From the NCBI GenBank assembly GCA_951812345.1, contig OX638295.1, forward strand, positions 1,498,759 through 1,562,758: DNA of 64,000 bases, given 5' to 3'. Below are positions 26,133-35,561 of the stretch, piece after piece (positions within the stretch are counted from its first letter, which is position 1; each line of letters begins with the position of its first letter). A program made the position numbers and the translations under genes. The notes under the pieces are model-generated. The model did not search any database, had not been told where the DNA came from, and saw nothing but the letters and a program-made list of their open reading frames with translations. Origin of the DNA: Rhodothermales bacterium. Lineage in GTDB: Bacteria > Bacteroidota > Rhodothermia > Rhodothermales > VXPQ01.

Positions 26133-27302
26133 TCAAGTCCCGGTTTGCATCGCGGCAGCAAGTGCTTCGATCAGCGCTTGTATGTCCCGCTCGTCGTTAT
26201 AGACATGGGGCGAGATGCGGATGGCGTTTCCCCGCACCGACACGGAAATGCCGCGTTGGCCGAGAATATCGCGCAGGCGATCAGGATCCATGGTATTGCC
26301 GTCCCTGGCCCGCAGCCCGAACAGATGGTGTACGCGTCCTTCCGGAGATTCGAGTCGGAATCCGAGTTCCTCCGCGCAGTTTGCAAGCAGCCGGGTCAGG
26401 TTCCGGCAGTACTCCTGAATGGCTGCAGGCGTCAGGTTAAGCACGATTTCCAGTGCCGTTGCCAGCATGGGAACAAGCACAAAATTGCTGCGCTCGCCCA
26501 TGTCGAATCGGATGGCGCCCGGATGGTATCCATCTCGGTAATCGATGATCTTGCCGAATTCCTCGCTTTTTTCCCGGCATATCCAGTTTTCCTCGAGAGG
26601 CCGTCCGTTATGCCAGCGCTCGGAATAGTAGGCAAGGCCGAGCGAGTATGGACCGAGCAGCCATTTGTATCCGGCGCAGATCACTGCGTCGGGGCGGATA
26701 CGTTCGATATCGAAGGGGAGAGCGCCCACCGACTGCGTTCCGTCCACGACAAGAGCCGCTCCTGCGTCACGGGTCCGGCGGGAAATGGCTTCGAGGTCAA
26801 AAATCGTACCGTCGATCCAGTGTATGTTGGGGATGGCTACGATCGCTGTCCTTGCGTCGATCGCCTCCAGGATGCGCTCATTCCATCGGGTCGCTCGGTC
26901 CCCGGGGCCCTCTCCAGGGCCGACGGTTTCCAGCGAGGCGCCTGCTTCTGCCGCCATTCGGCGCCAGACATACACATTGCTTGGAAACTGTTCGTCCAGC
27001 ACCACGATCCGGTCGCCTTGCTCGACAGGTAGATTAGCGGCGATGGCAGCCAGGCCATACGAGGCAGAGGGAACGATAGCCACGGAGTTGGCCGGGGCGT
27101 GAATTAATTCTCCAAACAATGCCCGGAGCCGGTTGCTTTCCTCGAAAAAATCCACATGTTCTACCCCGGAGGGGTCGCGCCGCTGCCGGATCCCGGCTAT
27201 GCCGGCCTCCTCCACCTTCTGGGCCGTGGGGGCCATGAAGGCGCAATTCAGATAATGGGTGTGACTCGGTAGCGAAAAGAGGTGTTTTTGACAGGCGAGC
27301 AT
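26133..27302 (-). CDS. Class V aminotransferase (cysteine-desulfurase-like fold)
   Basis: This 389-residue PLP enzyme has fold-type I class V features: an N-terminal YLNCAFMAPTAQKV, VDGTQSVGALPFDIERIRPD with the PLP-binding Asp region, and the Schiff-base lysine in AGYKWLLGP. The C-terminal small domain has GISVSVRGNAIRISPHVYN, typical for this class. It could be a desulfurase, a kynureninase-like enzyme or an unassigned aminotransferase; no Cys-containing loop for a desulfurase is visible near the expected position. It lies downstream of hisF on the same strand. Confidence 0.87.
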   Translation of the reverse strand: MLACQKHLFSLPSHTHYLNCAFMAPTAQKVEEAGIAGIRQRRDPSGVEHVDFFEESNRLRALFGELIHAPANSVAIVPSASYGLAAIAANLPVEQGDRIVVLDEQFPSNVYVWRRMAAEAGASLETVGPGEGPGDRATRWNERILEAIDARTAIVAIPNIHWIDGTIFDLEAISRRTRDAGAALVVDGTQSVGALPFDIERIRPDAVICAGYKWLLGPYSLGLAYYSERWHNGRPLEENWICREKSEEFGKIIDYRDGYHPGAIRFDMGERSNFVLVPMLATALEIVLNLTPAAIQEYCRNLTRLLANCAEELGFRLESPEGRVHHLFGLRARDGNTMDPDRLRDILGQRGISVSVRGNAIRISPHVYNDERDIQALIEALAAAMQTGT

Positions 27303-27375
27303 CAGTCGTTTCGCGAATGCGATGGTTATGAAACTGTTTTGCGCCGGAGGGTGGGGATAATGGAACGTTTCTGTG

Positions 27376-28152
27376 TTATGTCCTTTCTTTCAGGCGTACG
27401 ACTACGCCCTGATCGCGCAGGAAACGTTTGGCTTCTGTGATGGAATATTCCCTGAAATGGAAAATCGAGGCCGCCAGTACGGCATCGGCACGTCCCTGAA
27501 CAAGTGCGTCGTGTAAATGCTCCAGCGTGCCGGCGCCCCCTGAAGCGATGACCGGAACCGATACGCTTTCAGCAATGGCCCGGAGCAACTCCGTGTCATA
27601 GCCGTCCTTTGTGCCGTCGCAGTCCATGGACGTGACGAGCAGTTCGCCCGCCCCGCATTGCTCGGCCTCGACCGCCCACTCGATAGCGTCCAGATCGACC
27701 GGATTGCGTCCGCCGTGCGTATATACGCCCCATTGTCTCTCGCCCGTCCGTTTGGCGTCGATCGCCACGACAATACATTGCGTCCCGAACGCTTCGGCCC
27801 CTCGTGAGATCAAACCCGGGTCGCGGATGGCTGCAGAGTTGACGGATATCTTGTCGGCGCCTGCGTGAAGCATGGCTCGCATGTTTTCGACCGTCCGGAG
27901 TCCGCCACCGACTGTCAGGGGGATAAATACCTGATCGGCGGTGCGGCGCACCACATCATGCATGATCCCCCGGTTTTCGTGCGTGGCCGTGATGTCCAGA
28001 AAAACGAGTTCGTCGGCCCCTGCTGCGTCGTAAAATCGCGCCTGTTCGACCGGATCGCCGGCATCCACGATATCCACGAATCGCACGCCTTTTACGACAC
28101 GACCCTCGTCGACATCCAGACAGGGAATGATACGTCGGGCGAGCGCCATCAT
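27376..28152 (-). CDS. hisF: Imidazole glycerol phosphate synthase subunit HisF
   Basis: HisF is the cyclase subunit that forms imidazole glycerol phosphate and AICAR in histidine synthesis. The 258-residue (beta/alpha)8 protein has [16 protein letters not shown] with the catalytic Asp, [27 protein letters not shown] with the second catalytic Asp, and [15 protein letters not shown]. Two ATGs are adjacent (28152 and 28149), and the first overlaps the hisA stop. It works with HisH, encoded two genes upstream. Confidence 0.97.
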   Translation of the reverse strand: MMALARRIIPCLDVDEGRVVKGVRFVDIVDAGDPVEQARFYDAAGADELVFLDITATHENRGIMHDVVRRTADQVFIPLTVGGGLRTVENMRAMLHAGADKISVNSAAIRDPGLISRGAEAFGTQCIVVAIDAKRTGERQWGVYTHGGRNPVDLDAIEWAVEAEQCGAGELLVTSMDCDGTKDGYDTELLRAIAESVSVPVIASGGAGTLEHLHDALVQGRADAVLAASIFHFREYSITEAKRFLRDQGVVVRLKERT

Positions 28153-28949
28153 GGATTGAGATTTTTGTCGGGTCGGGAGGCCATGTTTGCCGTCGAGAAC
28201 CGATCGAGATCGACATCCTGCTTATAGTTCCAGCACCAGAATTGCTGGCAGGGGAAGCGATTTTCGTAGAGCGCCCGACCGATGACGATCGAATCCACCC
28301 TGTGCGAGGCAAGCTCCTTGAGGCGGACCAGATCCGCATAGCCGCCCACACCGCCCGAGGCCGTTATGCGCGCATGACGGAGTTTTTCGCCGAGCGCCCG
28401 GTAGGCGCCGAGGTTGGGGCCTTGCAATGTCCCGTCCCGTCCGATATCCGTATATACGATACGCCGCACCCCGCGATTTTCCATGTCTTGCGCCATGGCG
28501 ACGGCGTCGAGTCCACTGCCTTCGAGCCATCCCTCAATGCGGACTTCCCCGTTGCGAGCGTCAATTCCCACGGCGACACGGCTGCATGAATAGTTCGCCA
28601 CGGCTTCGGAAACGAGGTCGGGATGCCGCACTGCGGCAGTGCCCAGAATCACCCGATAAACTCCCAAACCGATGGCTTCTTCAATATCCTCCATGGTACG
28701 GATGCCGCCGCCGAGTTGCACCGGGATATCCAGTTCCTTGCATATGGTGCGGATCACCTCTCGATTTGGCGAACGATCCCCGCGGGCAGCATCCAGATCG
28801 ACCACATGCAGCGTACGTGCGTTCTGAACGCGCCACAACTTGGCCATCTTAACGGGGTCTTCAAAATACACCGTTTCTTTGTCATACGAGCCCTGGTATA
28901 GCCGTACGCATTTTCCGCCGCGAAGGTCTATGGCCGGAATGACGAGCAT
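28149..28949 (-). CDS. hisA: ProFAR isomerase HisA
   Basis: HisA isomerises ProFAR to PRFAR before the HisH/HisF step. The 266-residue protein starts [20 protein letters not shown], then shows [26 protein letters not shown] and [14 protein letters not shown], which includes the second catalytic Asp. A C-terminal extension with [10 protein letters not shown] is present; similar tails occur in Bacteroidota HisA. The longer open frame upstream to 29042 runs through the terminator and is rejected. The stop overlaps the hisF start. Confidence 0.96.
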   Translation of the reverse strand: MLVIPAIDLRGGKCVRLYQGSYDKETVYFEDPVKMAKLWRVQNARTLHVVDLDAARGDRSPNREVIRTICKELDIPVQLGGGIRTMEDIEEAIGLGVYRVILGTAAVRHPDLVSEAVANYSCSRVAVGIDARNGEVRIEGWLEGSGLDAVAMAQDMENRGVRRIVYTDIGRDGTLQGPNLGAYRALGEKLRHARITASGGVGGYADLVRLKELASHRVDSIVIGRALYENRFPCQQFWCWNYKQDVDLDRFSTANMASRPDKNLNP

Positions 28950-28991
28950 GACGGAGGGTTTTTGAATGACCTTGCGCGGGGCGCTTGTCGC

Positions 28992-29028
28992 AAAAACGAC
29001 GGGCGGAAAGCCGTCAGCTTCCGCCCGT
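28992..29028 (-). terminator. Intrinsic terminator between hisH and hisA
   Basis: On the minus strand ACGGGCGGAA (29028-29019) pairs perfectly with TTCCGCCCGT (29008-28999). A 10-nt loop separates the arms, and a CG step followed by five T residues (28996-28992) comes after them. This is a ten-pair GC-rich stem with a T tract, a standard rho-independent terminator or attenuator in the 134-bp hisH-hisA gap. Confidence 0.78.
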
Positions 29029-29083
29029 TCGCTATGCTGCACGGGTCTGTGCGCAAGTTCGCGCTCGAACTTTAAGCCGAGCG

Positions 29084-29725
29084 CTATACCGATTCTGCAA
29101 AATTCTGCAGGATACGCAGGCCGTTTGCCTGGCTTTTCTCGGGGTGAAACTGGACCCCGTATACATTGTTTCGCTGTACAATCGCCGGAAAGGCAACCCC
29201 ATGCCGGCAGCTTGCCAGCATGTCGGATGAGGTGGTCGGCGCTGCCGCGTAGGAATGCACGAAATAAAAATACGGTTGGTCAGGGAGTCCGCGTAAAAGC
29301 GGATCTTCCCGTTGTCGTTCCACCGTGTTCCAGCCCATGTGCGGGATTTTCAATGGACCTTCCTCAGATTGCCTGTGCAGATCGGTCTTGCATGCGGTCG
29401 TGAAGTGCAATACGTGGCCTGGTAAGACCCCGAGTCCCTTGTGCTGCCCCATCTCTTCACTTGATCCGAAGAGGAGTTGCATGCCCACACATACGCCGAG
29501 GAAGGGTTTGCCTTCCTTGATCGCGTCAAAGATCGGTTCTTCCAGCTTTCTCCGGCGTATTTCGTCGATACAAGCTCCGAAGGCGCCCACGCCGGGCAAG
29601 ACGACCTTATCGGCGGTGCGAATATCTTCCGGACGATCCGACCGGACGACATCGGCTCCCACGGCTTCGAACGCTTTCTCGATAGAGCGCAGGTTGCCGA
29701 TACCGTAATCGACAATCGCAATCAT
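29084..29725 (-). CDS. hisH: Imidazole glycerol phosphate synthase glutaminase subunit HisH
   Basis: HisH supplies ammonia from glutamine to HisF. The 213-residue class I amidotransferase starts MIAIVDYGIGNLRSIEKAFE. It has KVVLPGVGAFGACI, the nucleophile LGVCVGMQLLF and the His/Glu pair in GVQFHPEKSQANG. It is 13 bases downstream of proC and is separated from hisA by an intrinsic terminator. Confidence 0.97.
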   Translation of the reverse strand: MIAIVDYGIGNLRSIEKAFEAVGADVVRSDRPEDIRTADKVVLPGVGAFGACIDEIRRRKLEEPIFDAIKEGKPFLGVCVGMQLLFGSSEEMGQHKGLGVLPGHVLHFTTACKTDLHRQSEEGPLKIPHMGWNTVERQREDPLLRGLPDQPYFYFVHSYAAAPTTSSDMLASCRHGVAFPAIVQRNNVYGVQFHPEKSQANGLRILQNFAESV

Positions 29726-29738
29726 GATGGGTATCCCA

Positions 29739-30557
29739 TTATTTCCCGCTCAATTCCGCGGAACGCTCGGCAGCCGTAGCCACCGCATTGATCAGCATGG
29801 TGCGTATGCCGTGCGCCTCGAGCTCTGCAACAGCCGCAATGGCTGTCCCGCCCGGCGTCGTGACCTCGTCGCGCAGAATGGCCGGGTGTTTTCCCGTATC
29901 CCGGACCAGTTTGGCCGCGCCGTATACTGTCTGCGATGCCAGCCGAAATGCAGTGGGGCGGGGCAGTCCCTGCTTGACCCCTGCATCGGTGAGCGACTCA
30001 ATGAACATATATACGTAAGCAGGACCGCTGCCCGACAATCCCGTTATGGCGTCCATCATGTATTCGGGAACGACTTCGACCGTCCCGACCGCTTGAAAGA
30101 TATGTTTGGCGAGATCCAGATGCTTCGATTCGGCGAACTGCCCGCCCGTAATAGCCGAGGCCCCCTCGTCAACGATAGCGGGGGTGTTGGGCATGGTGCG
30201 GACCACAGGGATTTTTTGGCCGAACGCTTCTTCGAGGGCATTCGTGGTAATGCCGGCGAGGACGGAAATAACCAGCGTTTCCGGGTGGACATTATCCTTT
30301 ATTTCCTCGATGACTCCTGCGAAGTTATGTGGCTTTACGGCAAGAATGACCATAGTAGCCCCTTGTACGGCGGCGGGGTTGTCGCTGGTCGTAGAGATAC
30401 CAGGGAAGTCCTTTTGCAGCGTTTTTAGCGCCGCTTCGGTGCGGCGCGTCGCGCGCAGTTGAGCCGGTTCGAATTCGTGGCCTTCAATCAGACCGCCGAT
30501 AAGGGCGCGGCCGATGTTCCCGGCGCCAATGACCGTGACGGTTTCGTTCTGAAGCAT
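29739..30557 (-). CDS. proC: Pyrroline-5-carboxylate reductase
   Basis: ProC makes proline from pyrroline-5-carboxylate using NAD(P)H. The 272-residue protein has the Rossmann start VTVIGAGNIGRALIGGLIEG and ILAVKPHNFAGVI in the middle. The C-terminal signature region contains GLSGSGPAYVYMFIESL and LRDEVTTPGGTAIAA. Its place between hisB and hisH is not required by pathway logic. Confidence 0.97.
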   Translation of the reverse strand: MLQNETVTVIGAGNIGRALIGGLIEGHEFEPAQLRATRRTEAALKTLQKDFPGISTTSDNPAAVQGATMVILAVKPHNFAGVIEEIKDNVHPETLVISVLAGITTNALEEAFGQKIPVVRTMPNTPAIVDEGASAITGGQFAESKHLDLAKHIFQAVGTVEVVPEYMMDAITGLSGSGPAYVYMFIESLTDAGVKQGLPRPTAFRLASQTVYGAAKLVRDTGKHPAILRDEVTTPGGTAIAAVAELEAHGIRTMLINAVATAAERSAELSGK

Positions 30558-30642
30558 GTGCGGAAGCGTCGATTAAAGCGTGATAGCGTTGCGCTGGAGC
30601 AGGTAACGGGATACGGACTGTTCCGGAGGCGGTCCGCCGGGG

Positions 30643-31251
30643 TTAGAGAGACCCCTTGGTGGATGGCATCCTGTCGAAAGACGGATCCCTGCGGACAGCG
30701 TCCCGCAGGGCGCGGGCAACTGCCTTGAAGATAGCTTCTATCTTATGGTGCGCATTTTTTCCGTAGAGCGCTTCGATATGCAGGTTGCACCGGGCATGTT
30801 CGGCGAACGCGTGCCAGAAGTGCTCGACCATCTCGACGGAAAGGTCCCCTACCCGGTCGCGATCGAAATCTGCCCGGTAATGCAGATAAAAGCGCCCGGA
30901 CAAATCGACGGTGGCTCGGGCAAGTGCGTCGTCCATCGGTACATACGCGTGCCCGAAGCGGCGAATGAAGGTTTTGTCGCCCAGTGCGTCCCGAAAAGCG
31001 TCCCCCAACGAGATGGCCACATCCTCGACGGTGTGGTGTTCGTCCACATGCAGATCTCCGTCGCAGAAGGCCTGCAATCCAAATCCTCCGTGTTTTGCGA
31101 ACAGATCGAGCATGTGGTCCAGAAAACCGATGCCCGTTTCGTTCTTGTACGTTTCCGCCCGATCGAGCCGTAACTCGATGCGTACGCTGGTCTCCGAAGT
31201 TTTGCGGATAACGGAGGCGCTGCGTGCGTCGAAATCGCCGGATGAGGACAT
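30643..31251 (-). CDS. hisB: Imidazoleglycerol-phosphate dehydratase (monofunctional)
   Basis: HisB removes water from imidazole glycerol phosphate using two Mn ions. The 202-residue protein has TGIGFLDHMLDLFAKHGGF, the metal-binding HVDEHHTVEDVAISLG, and the second metal motif NAHHKIEAIFKAVARAL. It lacks the N-terminal histidinol-phosphatase domain of the E. coli fusion. ATG 31251 (MSSSGDFDAR) and ATG 31281 are both possible starts; the much longer open frame upstream overlaps the divergent gene and is unlikely. It heads the leftward his cluster. Confidence 0.95.
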   Translation of the reverse strand: MSSSGDFDARSASVIRKTSETSVRIELRLDRAETYKNETGIGFLDHMLDLFAKHGGFGLQAFCDGDLHVDEHHTVEDVAISLGDAFRDALGDKTFIRRFGHAYVPMDDALARATVDLSGRFYLHYRADFDRDRVGDLSVEMVEHFWHAFAEHARCNLHIEALYGKNAHHKIEAIFKAVARALRDAVRRDPSFDRMPSTKGSL

Positions 31252-31371
31252 GGCGATGGGTGGGATTGAGGTTCTGAACATCAGGTTCGGGTCGGCGTAC
31301 TGTATGCTATACCTGCGAAATTGTTCGCTTGCGCGAAGTTTTCCCTGTTGCTTTTCTGCTTGATACCGGCC

Positions 31372-32385
31372 ATGGCTACATCCTGGTTCTTTTCCCGGCG
31401 GTTTGGCAGGCGCATACCGACATGGACGCCCGCTTACCCGTTCATCCGCATTACATTGGGGTTGCCGGCAGCGCTCGTTGCGCTGATAACGATGATCCCG
31501 GCACAGGCGCAGACGACTCCCGATCTCGCGACGTACACGATAACGTTCCAGGGCAACTGGACCACCGCAAGCACACCCGGCGGAGTTGTGGGCGGGGCGC
31601 ACTTTACCACGCTGGTCGGCGCAGTGCACAATGACATGGTGACGTTCTGGGAGTCCGGTGGTACGGCTACAGAAGGCGTCGAGGATGTCGCGGAATGGGG
31701 CTTTGTACAAAAATTCAAATCCGAAGTCGCGAAGGCGGGTACGAACGCCTCTCTCGTCGAGCAAGGGATCGGAAGCAGCCCTACCGTTACAGCCACATTC
31801 GATATTGAAGTCGCAAGCGACCGCCCGCTGTTTACCCTGCTGTCGATGATCGGCCCCAGCCCGGACTGGTTCGTCGGCGTTTCCGGGTTGTCTTTGCTCG
31901 ACGATCAGGGCCAATGGCTGTCGGAGCGTGCGGTCGATCTGTTTCCCTACGATGCCGGGACCGAGAACGGAGACGGGTTCTCGCTAAGTAATCCCGCGAC
32001 CAATCCTCAAGGAACGATCATGAGTATCAAGGGAACGGGCAAGTTCTCCGACGAACCCATGGCGATGCTTGCGTTCGAGCTCCAGGGCACCAGTATAAAC
32101 ACAGAGATTCGGGAGCTGCCTGTGGAGGTGACCCTCTCGGCCAACTATCCGAACCCTTTCAATCCGGAGACGACGATACGTTATGGATTGCCAAAGGCGG
32201 GGCAAGTACGTCTTGCGGTGTATAATCTGCTGGGGCATGAAGTAGCGATACTGGTCGACCGAGCGAAGCCTGCGGGCAATTATGCAGTGCGTTTCGGAGG
32301 GGGCGACTTGCCAAGCGGTGTATATGTGTATCGCTTGCAGGCGGGAGACGAGACTATTGTGCGTACGATGATGCTCGTGAAGTGA
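31372..32385 (+). CDS. Secreted spondin-domain protein with T9SS type A sorting domain
   Basis: This 337-residue protein starts with a long signal peptide (hydrophobic GLPAALVALITMIPAQAQ). The spondin-type domain runs from about residue 50 to 220 (YTITFQGNWT, GGAHFTTLVGAVHN, DWFVGVSGLSLLD). The last 85 or so residues are a T9SS sorting domain: ANYPNPFNPETTIRYGLP, VYNLLGHEVAILVD, LPSGVYVYRLQAG and a C-terminal VRTMMLVK. It would be exported by the type IX system and released or anchored at the cell surface. A TTG at 31321 is an alternative upstream start. It is divergent from hisB. Confidence 0.9.
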   Translation: MATSWFFSRRFGRRIPTWTPAYPFIRITLGLPAALVALITMIPAQAQTTPDLATYTITFQGNWTTASTPGGVVGGAHFTTLVGAVHNDMVTFWESGGTATEGVEDVAEWGFVQKFKSEVAKAGTNASLVEQGIGSSPTVTATFDIEVASDRPLFTLLSMIGPSPDWFVGVSGLSLLDDQGQWLSERAVDLFPYDAGTENGDGFSLSNPATNPQGTIMSIKGTGKFSDEPMAMLAFELQGTSINTEIRELPVEVTLSANYPNPFNPETTIRYGLPKAGQVRLAVYNLLGHEVAILVDRAKPAGNYAVRFGGGDLPSGVYVYRLQAGDETIVRTMMLVK

Positions 32386-32466
32386 GCCGATGGCCTCCGA
32401 ACATCGTACAGGGGCTGTCGTACTGTATGCCGTTCGTTCAGAATTGCCCTGTATGGTATCGTTTCC

Positions 32467-34218
32467 ATGCCCCCGCGTGATTTCGACCGCATTCTTGTTA
32501 CTTCTGCACTCCCGTACGCCAACGGGCCTCTTCACCTGGGTCATCTGGCGGGAGCGTATCTGCCTGCCGATCTCTATTCGCGCTACCAGCGCATGAAGGG
32601 GCGGGATGTGATCTACGTATGCGGCTCCGACGAATTCGGGGTGGCGATCATGATGCGGGCCCACCGGGAAGGCATTACCCCGCAGGATATCGTGGACGAA
32701 TACCACCCGATGATTCGCGACAGTTTCGAGCGTTTCGGGATGAGTTTCGACTACTACGGACGAACGACCTCCGACGTACATCGAAAAACCAGTCAGGATT
32801 TTTTTCGCCACCTGGCCAAAAAGGGCCTTTTCCGGTTAAAGACCGAAAAGCAACTCTACGACCCGGAAGCAGAGATTTTTCTGGCCGATCGATTCGTGAC
32901 AGGCACATGCCCGTCGTGCGGGTACGAAGGCGCCTACGGCGATCAGTGCGAGCAATGCGGCGTGTCCCTCAGTCCGGCGGAACTCGGCAACCCCCGGAGC
33001 ACCCTGACCGATGCGGTTCCGGAACTGCGTGAAACCACACATTGGCACCTGCCTCTGGGTGATTTGCAGCCGAAGCTCGAAGCGTGGATTGCGACGCATC
33101 CGGAGTGGAAGCCCAATGTGCTCGGCCAGATACGGAGCTGGTTTCAGGATGGATTGCGGGACCGGGCCATTACGCGCGATGTGCCCTGGGGCGTGCCGGT
33201 GCCGGAGGATGTGGCGGAGGCGGCCGGCGTGGATGCACGCGGCAAGGTGATTTACGTATGGTTCGATGCTCCCATCGGATATATCTCGGCCACGAAGGAA
33301 TGGGCGGCTGCAAAAGGGGAGCCTGAAGCGTGGAAGCGGTACTGGCAGGATGAAGGGACGAAGTTGTTACACTTCGTCGGCAAGGACAACATTGTGTTCC
33401 ATTGCCTTATGTTTCCGGCCATGTTGATGGAGCATGGGGAGTTTGTTCTCGAGGATAACGTGCCGGCCAATGAATTTCTTAACCTCGAAGGGGAGAAATT
33501 GTCCACCAGCCGCGGCTGGGCTGTGTGGCTACACGAATACCTCGAGGAATTCCCGCCTGACTTGCTGCGATACGCTATGGCGACCACGCTCCCTGAAACG
33601 AAGGACGCCGATTTCAGTTGGGCTGATTTTCAGGCGCGCGTCAATGGAGAATTGGCCGACGTGTTGGGGAATTTCTTTCATCGGGCGATGACGTTCGCCG
33701 TAAGATACATGGATGGAAAAGTGTCTCCTCTGCAAGATGCTTCGCAAGAAGATCGGGAGGTACTGGATGCGCTTGCGGAATTTCCGGCAAGGATAGGGGA
33801 GCGGTACGAAGCCTTTCGCAATCGCGAGGCCGTTTTCGAGACGATGCAACTGGCTCGAATGGGCAACAAGTATTTCAACGACAGAGAGCCCTGGCGCACC
33901 GCGAAGACCGATTTCCGCGCTTGCGCCAACACGGTGCATGTGTCCTTGCAGCTTTGCGCGGCGCTTTCCGTGTTACTGGACCCGGTGTTGCCGCACAGCG
34001 CGGCGCGGTTGCGGTCCATGCTTCGACTGCAAGGAGTGCGTTCGAGCGATGCAGGCGGAAACAGGGGGCCGATCGGCTGGGATGAGGCTGCCGGATCCTT
34101 ACTTGAAGCCGGGCACGAACTGGGTGAGCCCAAAATTCTTTTTCGCAAGGTCGAGGATGCACAGATTGCGGCGCAGCTGGAGAAACTTCGCAGCAGAGCG
34201 GCGGAATCGGAGGGGTAA
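32467..34218 (+). CDS. metG: Methionine--tRNA ligase (short form)
   Basis: MetRS charges initiator and elongator tRNA-Met. The 583-residue class I enzyme has the HIGH-type motif LHLGHLAG, the zinc knuckle CPSCGYEGAYGDQCEQCG with four cysteines, and the KMSKS-type motif EKLSTSRGW. A helical anticodon-binding domain follows. The C-terminal Trbp111-like tRNA-binding/dimerisation domain found in many bacterial MetRS proteins is missing. The next gene is convergent. Confidence 0.96.
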   Translation: MPPRDFDRILVTSALPYANGPLHLGHLAGAYLPADLYSRYQRMKGRDVIYVCGSDEFGVAIMMRAHREGITPQDIVDEYHPMIRDSFERFGMSFDYYGRTTSDVHRKTSQDFFRHLAKKGLFRLKTEKQLYDPEAEIFLADRFVTGTCPSCGYEGAYGDQCEQCGVSLSPAELGNPRSTLTDAVPELRETTHWHLPLGDLQPKLEAWIATHPEWKPNVLGQIRSWFQDGLRDRAITRDVPWGVPVPEDVAEAAGVDARGKVIYVWFDAPIGYISATKEWAAAKGEPEAWKRYWQDEGTKLLHFVGKDNIVFHCLMFPAMLMEHGEFVLEDNVPANEFLNLEGEKLSTSRGWAVWLHEYLEEFPPDLLRYAMATTLPETKDADFSWADFQARVNGELADVLGNFFHRAMTFAVRYMDGKVSPLQDASQEDREVLDALAEFPARIGERYEAFRNREAVFETMQLARMGNKYFNDREPWRTAKTDFRACANTVHVSLQLCAALSVLLDPVLPHSAARLRSMLRLQGVRSSDAGGNRGPIGWDEAAGSLLEAGHELGEPKILFRKVEDAQIAAQLEKLRSRAAESEG

Positions 34219-34469
34219 GGCCCCCCGTAGCCGGGTGCATCATGCGATCCTGGTCCAAATCATGGGACTTATATACGAAAGCGCCAGAGCCGAAGCGGGA
34301 TGAGGCGGGACCGTGGGGAGCAGAACGCAGGGCAAGGAAACCGTTATGGGAGCAAGGGAGCGGGGCGGAAAGGTCTTTGCCCGTATGCCTGGATGGGAGC
34401 CAGGCGAGATGTGGGCTGTATTTCGTAGACGATACAGTCAGTCCGGTAAGCCGTATGCCCAGGCGAGAA

Positions 34470-35552
34470 TCATAAGGCAGGAGTCCCTTGTTCCTGTTTG
34501 ACATGCACTGTACGGGTGGGAAAGGCGAACTGTATCCCTTCTTCTTCGAAGCGACGGAATAATGCGAGATTGATTGTCTGCTGAATATCCATGAAGGTTC
34601 TGTAGTCAGGCGTTCGCATGTAATACACTATCTCGAAATCGAGCGTGGAATCGCCGAACCGTGCAAAGTGCGCCCGATCGAACCGGGTATACTCCTGCAT
34701 CTCGACGATTTCCTGCACCATGTCGGGGATGCGTTCGAGTTTATCCGCAGGCGTATCGTAGGCCACCCCCAGCGAAAAGAGGATGCGCCGCTCCTGCATC
34801 CGCTTGTAGTTTCGTATCCGGCTGCCAAGCAAATCGCCGTTGGCGATCACGATCTGCTCCCCGGACAAACTGCGCAGGCGCGTCGTTTTCAGCCCCACTT
34901 TCTCGACGGTCCCCAGCGTATCTCCCACGATCAGAAAATCGCCCACCTCGAATGGTTTGTCGAGCACGATCGTGAGGGAGCCGAACAAATCCCCAAGGAT
35001 ATTCTGCATGGCGAGCGCCACGGCGATACCACCTATCCCGAGCCCGGCGATAAGCGCTGTGACGTCAATGCCGAAGTTGTCCAGCGCAACAAGAAGAAGC
35101 GCCGTATAAAGCAGCAGACGGGCAAGAAAGCCGATCGCCTGCATGGACGTGACTGCACCGGCATCTTCCTCGAGTTTCCGCTCCTTGTACAGCCGGACCC
35201 AGTCCGAAATGGCGGCATTCCCCCAGAAAACGACCTGCACGAGCAGAAACACAAAGGCGATCCGCGATATATAGCTCGTTACCTGTTCGGATAAGGGTAC
35301 CGCACCCACCGCTATGTACAGGGAGAGCGCAACGAGGAAATACAGCTTCGTACGCTCCAGCAGCGTCGCAAAAATGTCGTCTATGATGGTCGCTGTGCGC
35401 GTCGCCAGCCGGTGAAAACGCCGGAGGAGGATGCGGTGGGCGAAAACCAGAGCAACAGTGATCGCTACCCAGGCAACACCCAGCATGAACCAGGCTTCAA
35501 GCGACGAACCCAGCCAGGTCATTTCTTGCAAATTATTCAGAAAATTTCCCAT
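34470..35552 (-). CDS. MscS-family mechanosensitive channel
   Basis: This 360-residue membrane protein has four N-terminal hydrophobic segments. The pore helix region contains IAGLGIGGIAVALAMQNILG and is followed by the beta domain (FEVGDFLIVGDTLGTVEKVG) and a cytoplasmic alpha/beta vestibule. This order is diagnostic of MscS/YnaI-type channels, which release solutes at hypo-osmotic shock. It is convergent with metG and 9 bases from the upstream gene's stop. Confidence 0.94.
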   Translation of the reverse strand: MGNFLNNLQEMTWLGSSLEAWFMLGVAWVAITVALVFAHRILLRRFHRLATRTATIIDDIFATLLERTKLYFLVALSLYIAVGAVPLSEQVTSYISRIAFVFLLVQVVFWGNAAISDWVRLYKERKLEEDAGAVTSMQAIGFLARLLLYTALLLVALDNFGIDVTALIAGLGIGGIAVALAMQNILGDLFGSLTIVLDKPFEVGDFLIVGDTLGTVEKVGLKTTRLRSLSGEQIVIANGDLLGSRIRNYKRMQERRILFSLGVAYDTPADKLERIPDMVQEIVEMQEYTRFDRAHFARFGDSTLDFEIVYYMRTPDYRTFMDIQQTINLALFRRFEEEGIQFAFPTRTVHVKQEQGTPAL

Positions 35553-35561
35553 ACCTATCTC

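Noticed and set aside
29019-29042. Longer hisA start upstream of 28949
   Set aside because: It would translate through the terminator stem and add a sequence not seen in HisA; the conserved start is MLVIPAIDL.
34219-34469. Short open frames between metG and mscS
   Set aside because: They are arginine-rich, unrecognised and lie in a convergent gap; no evidence supports a gene.
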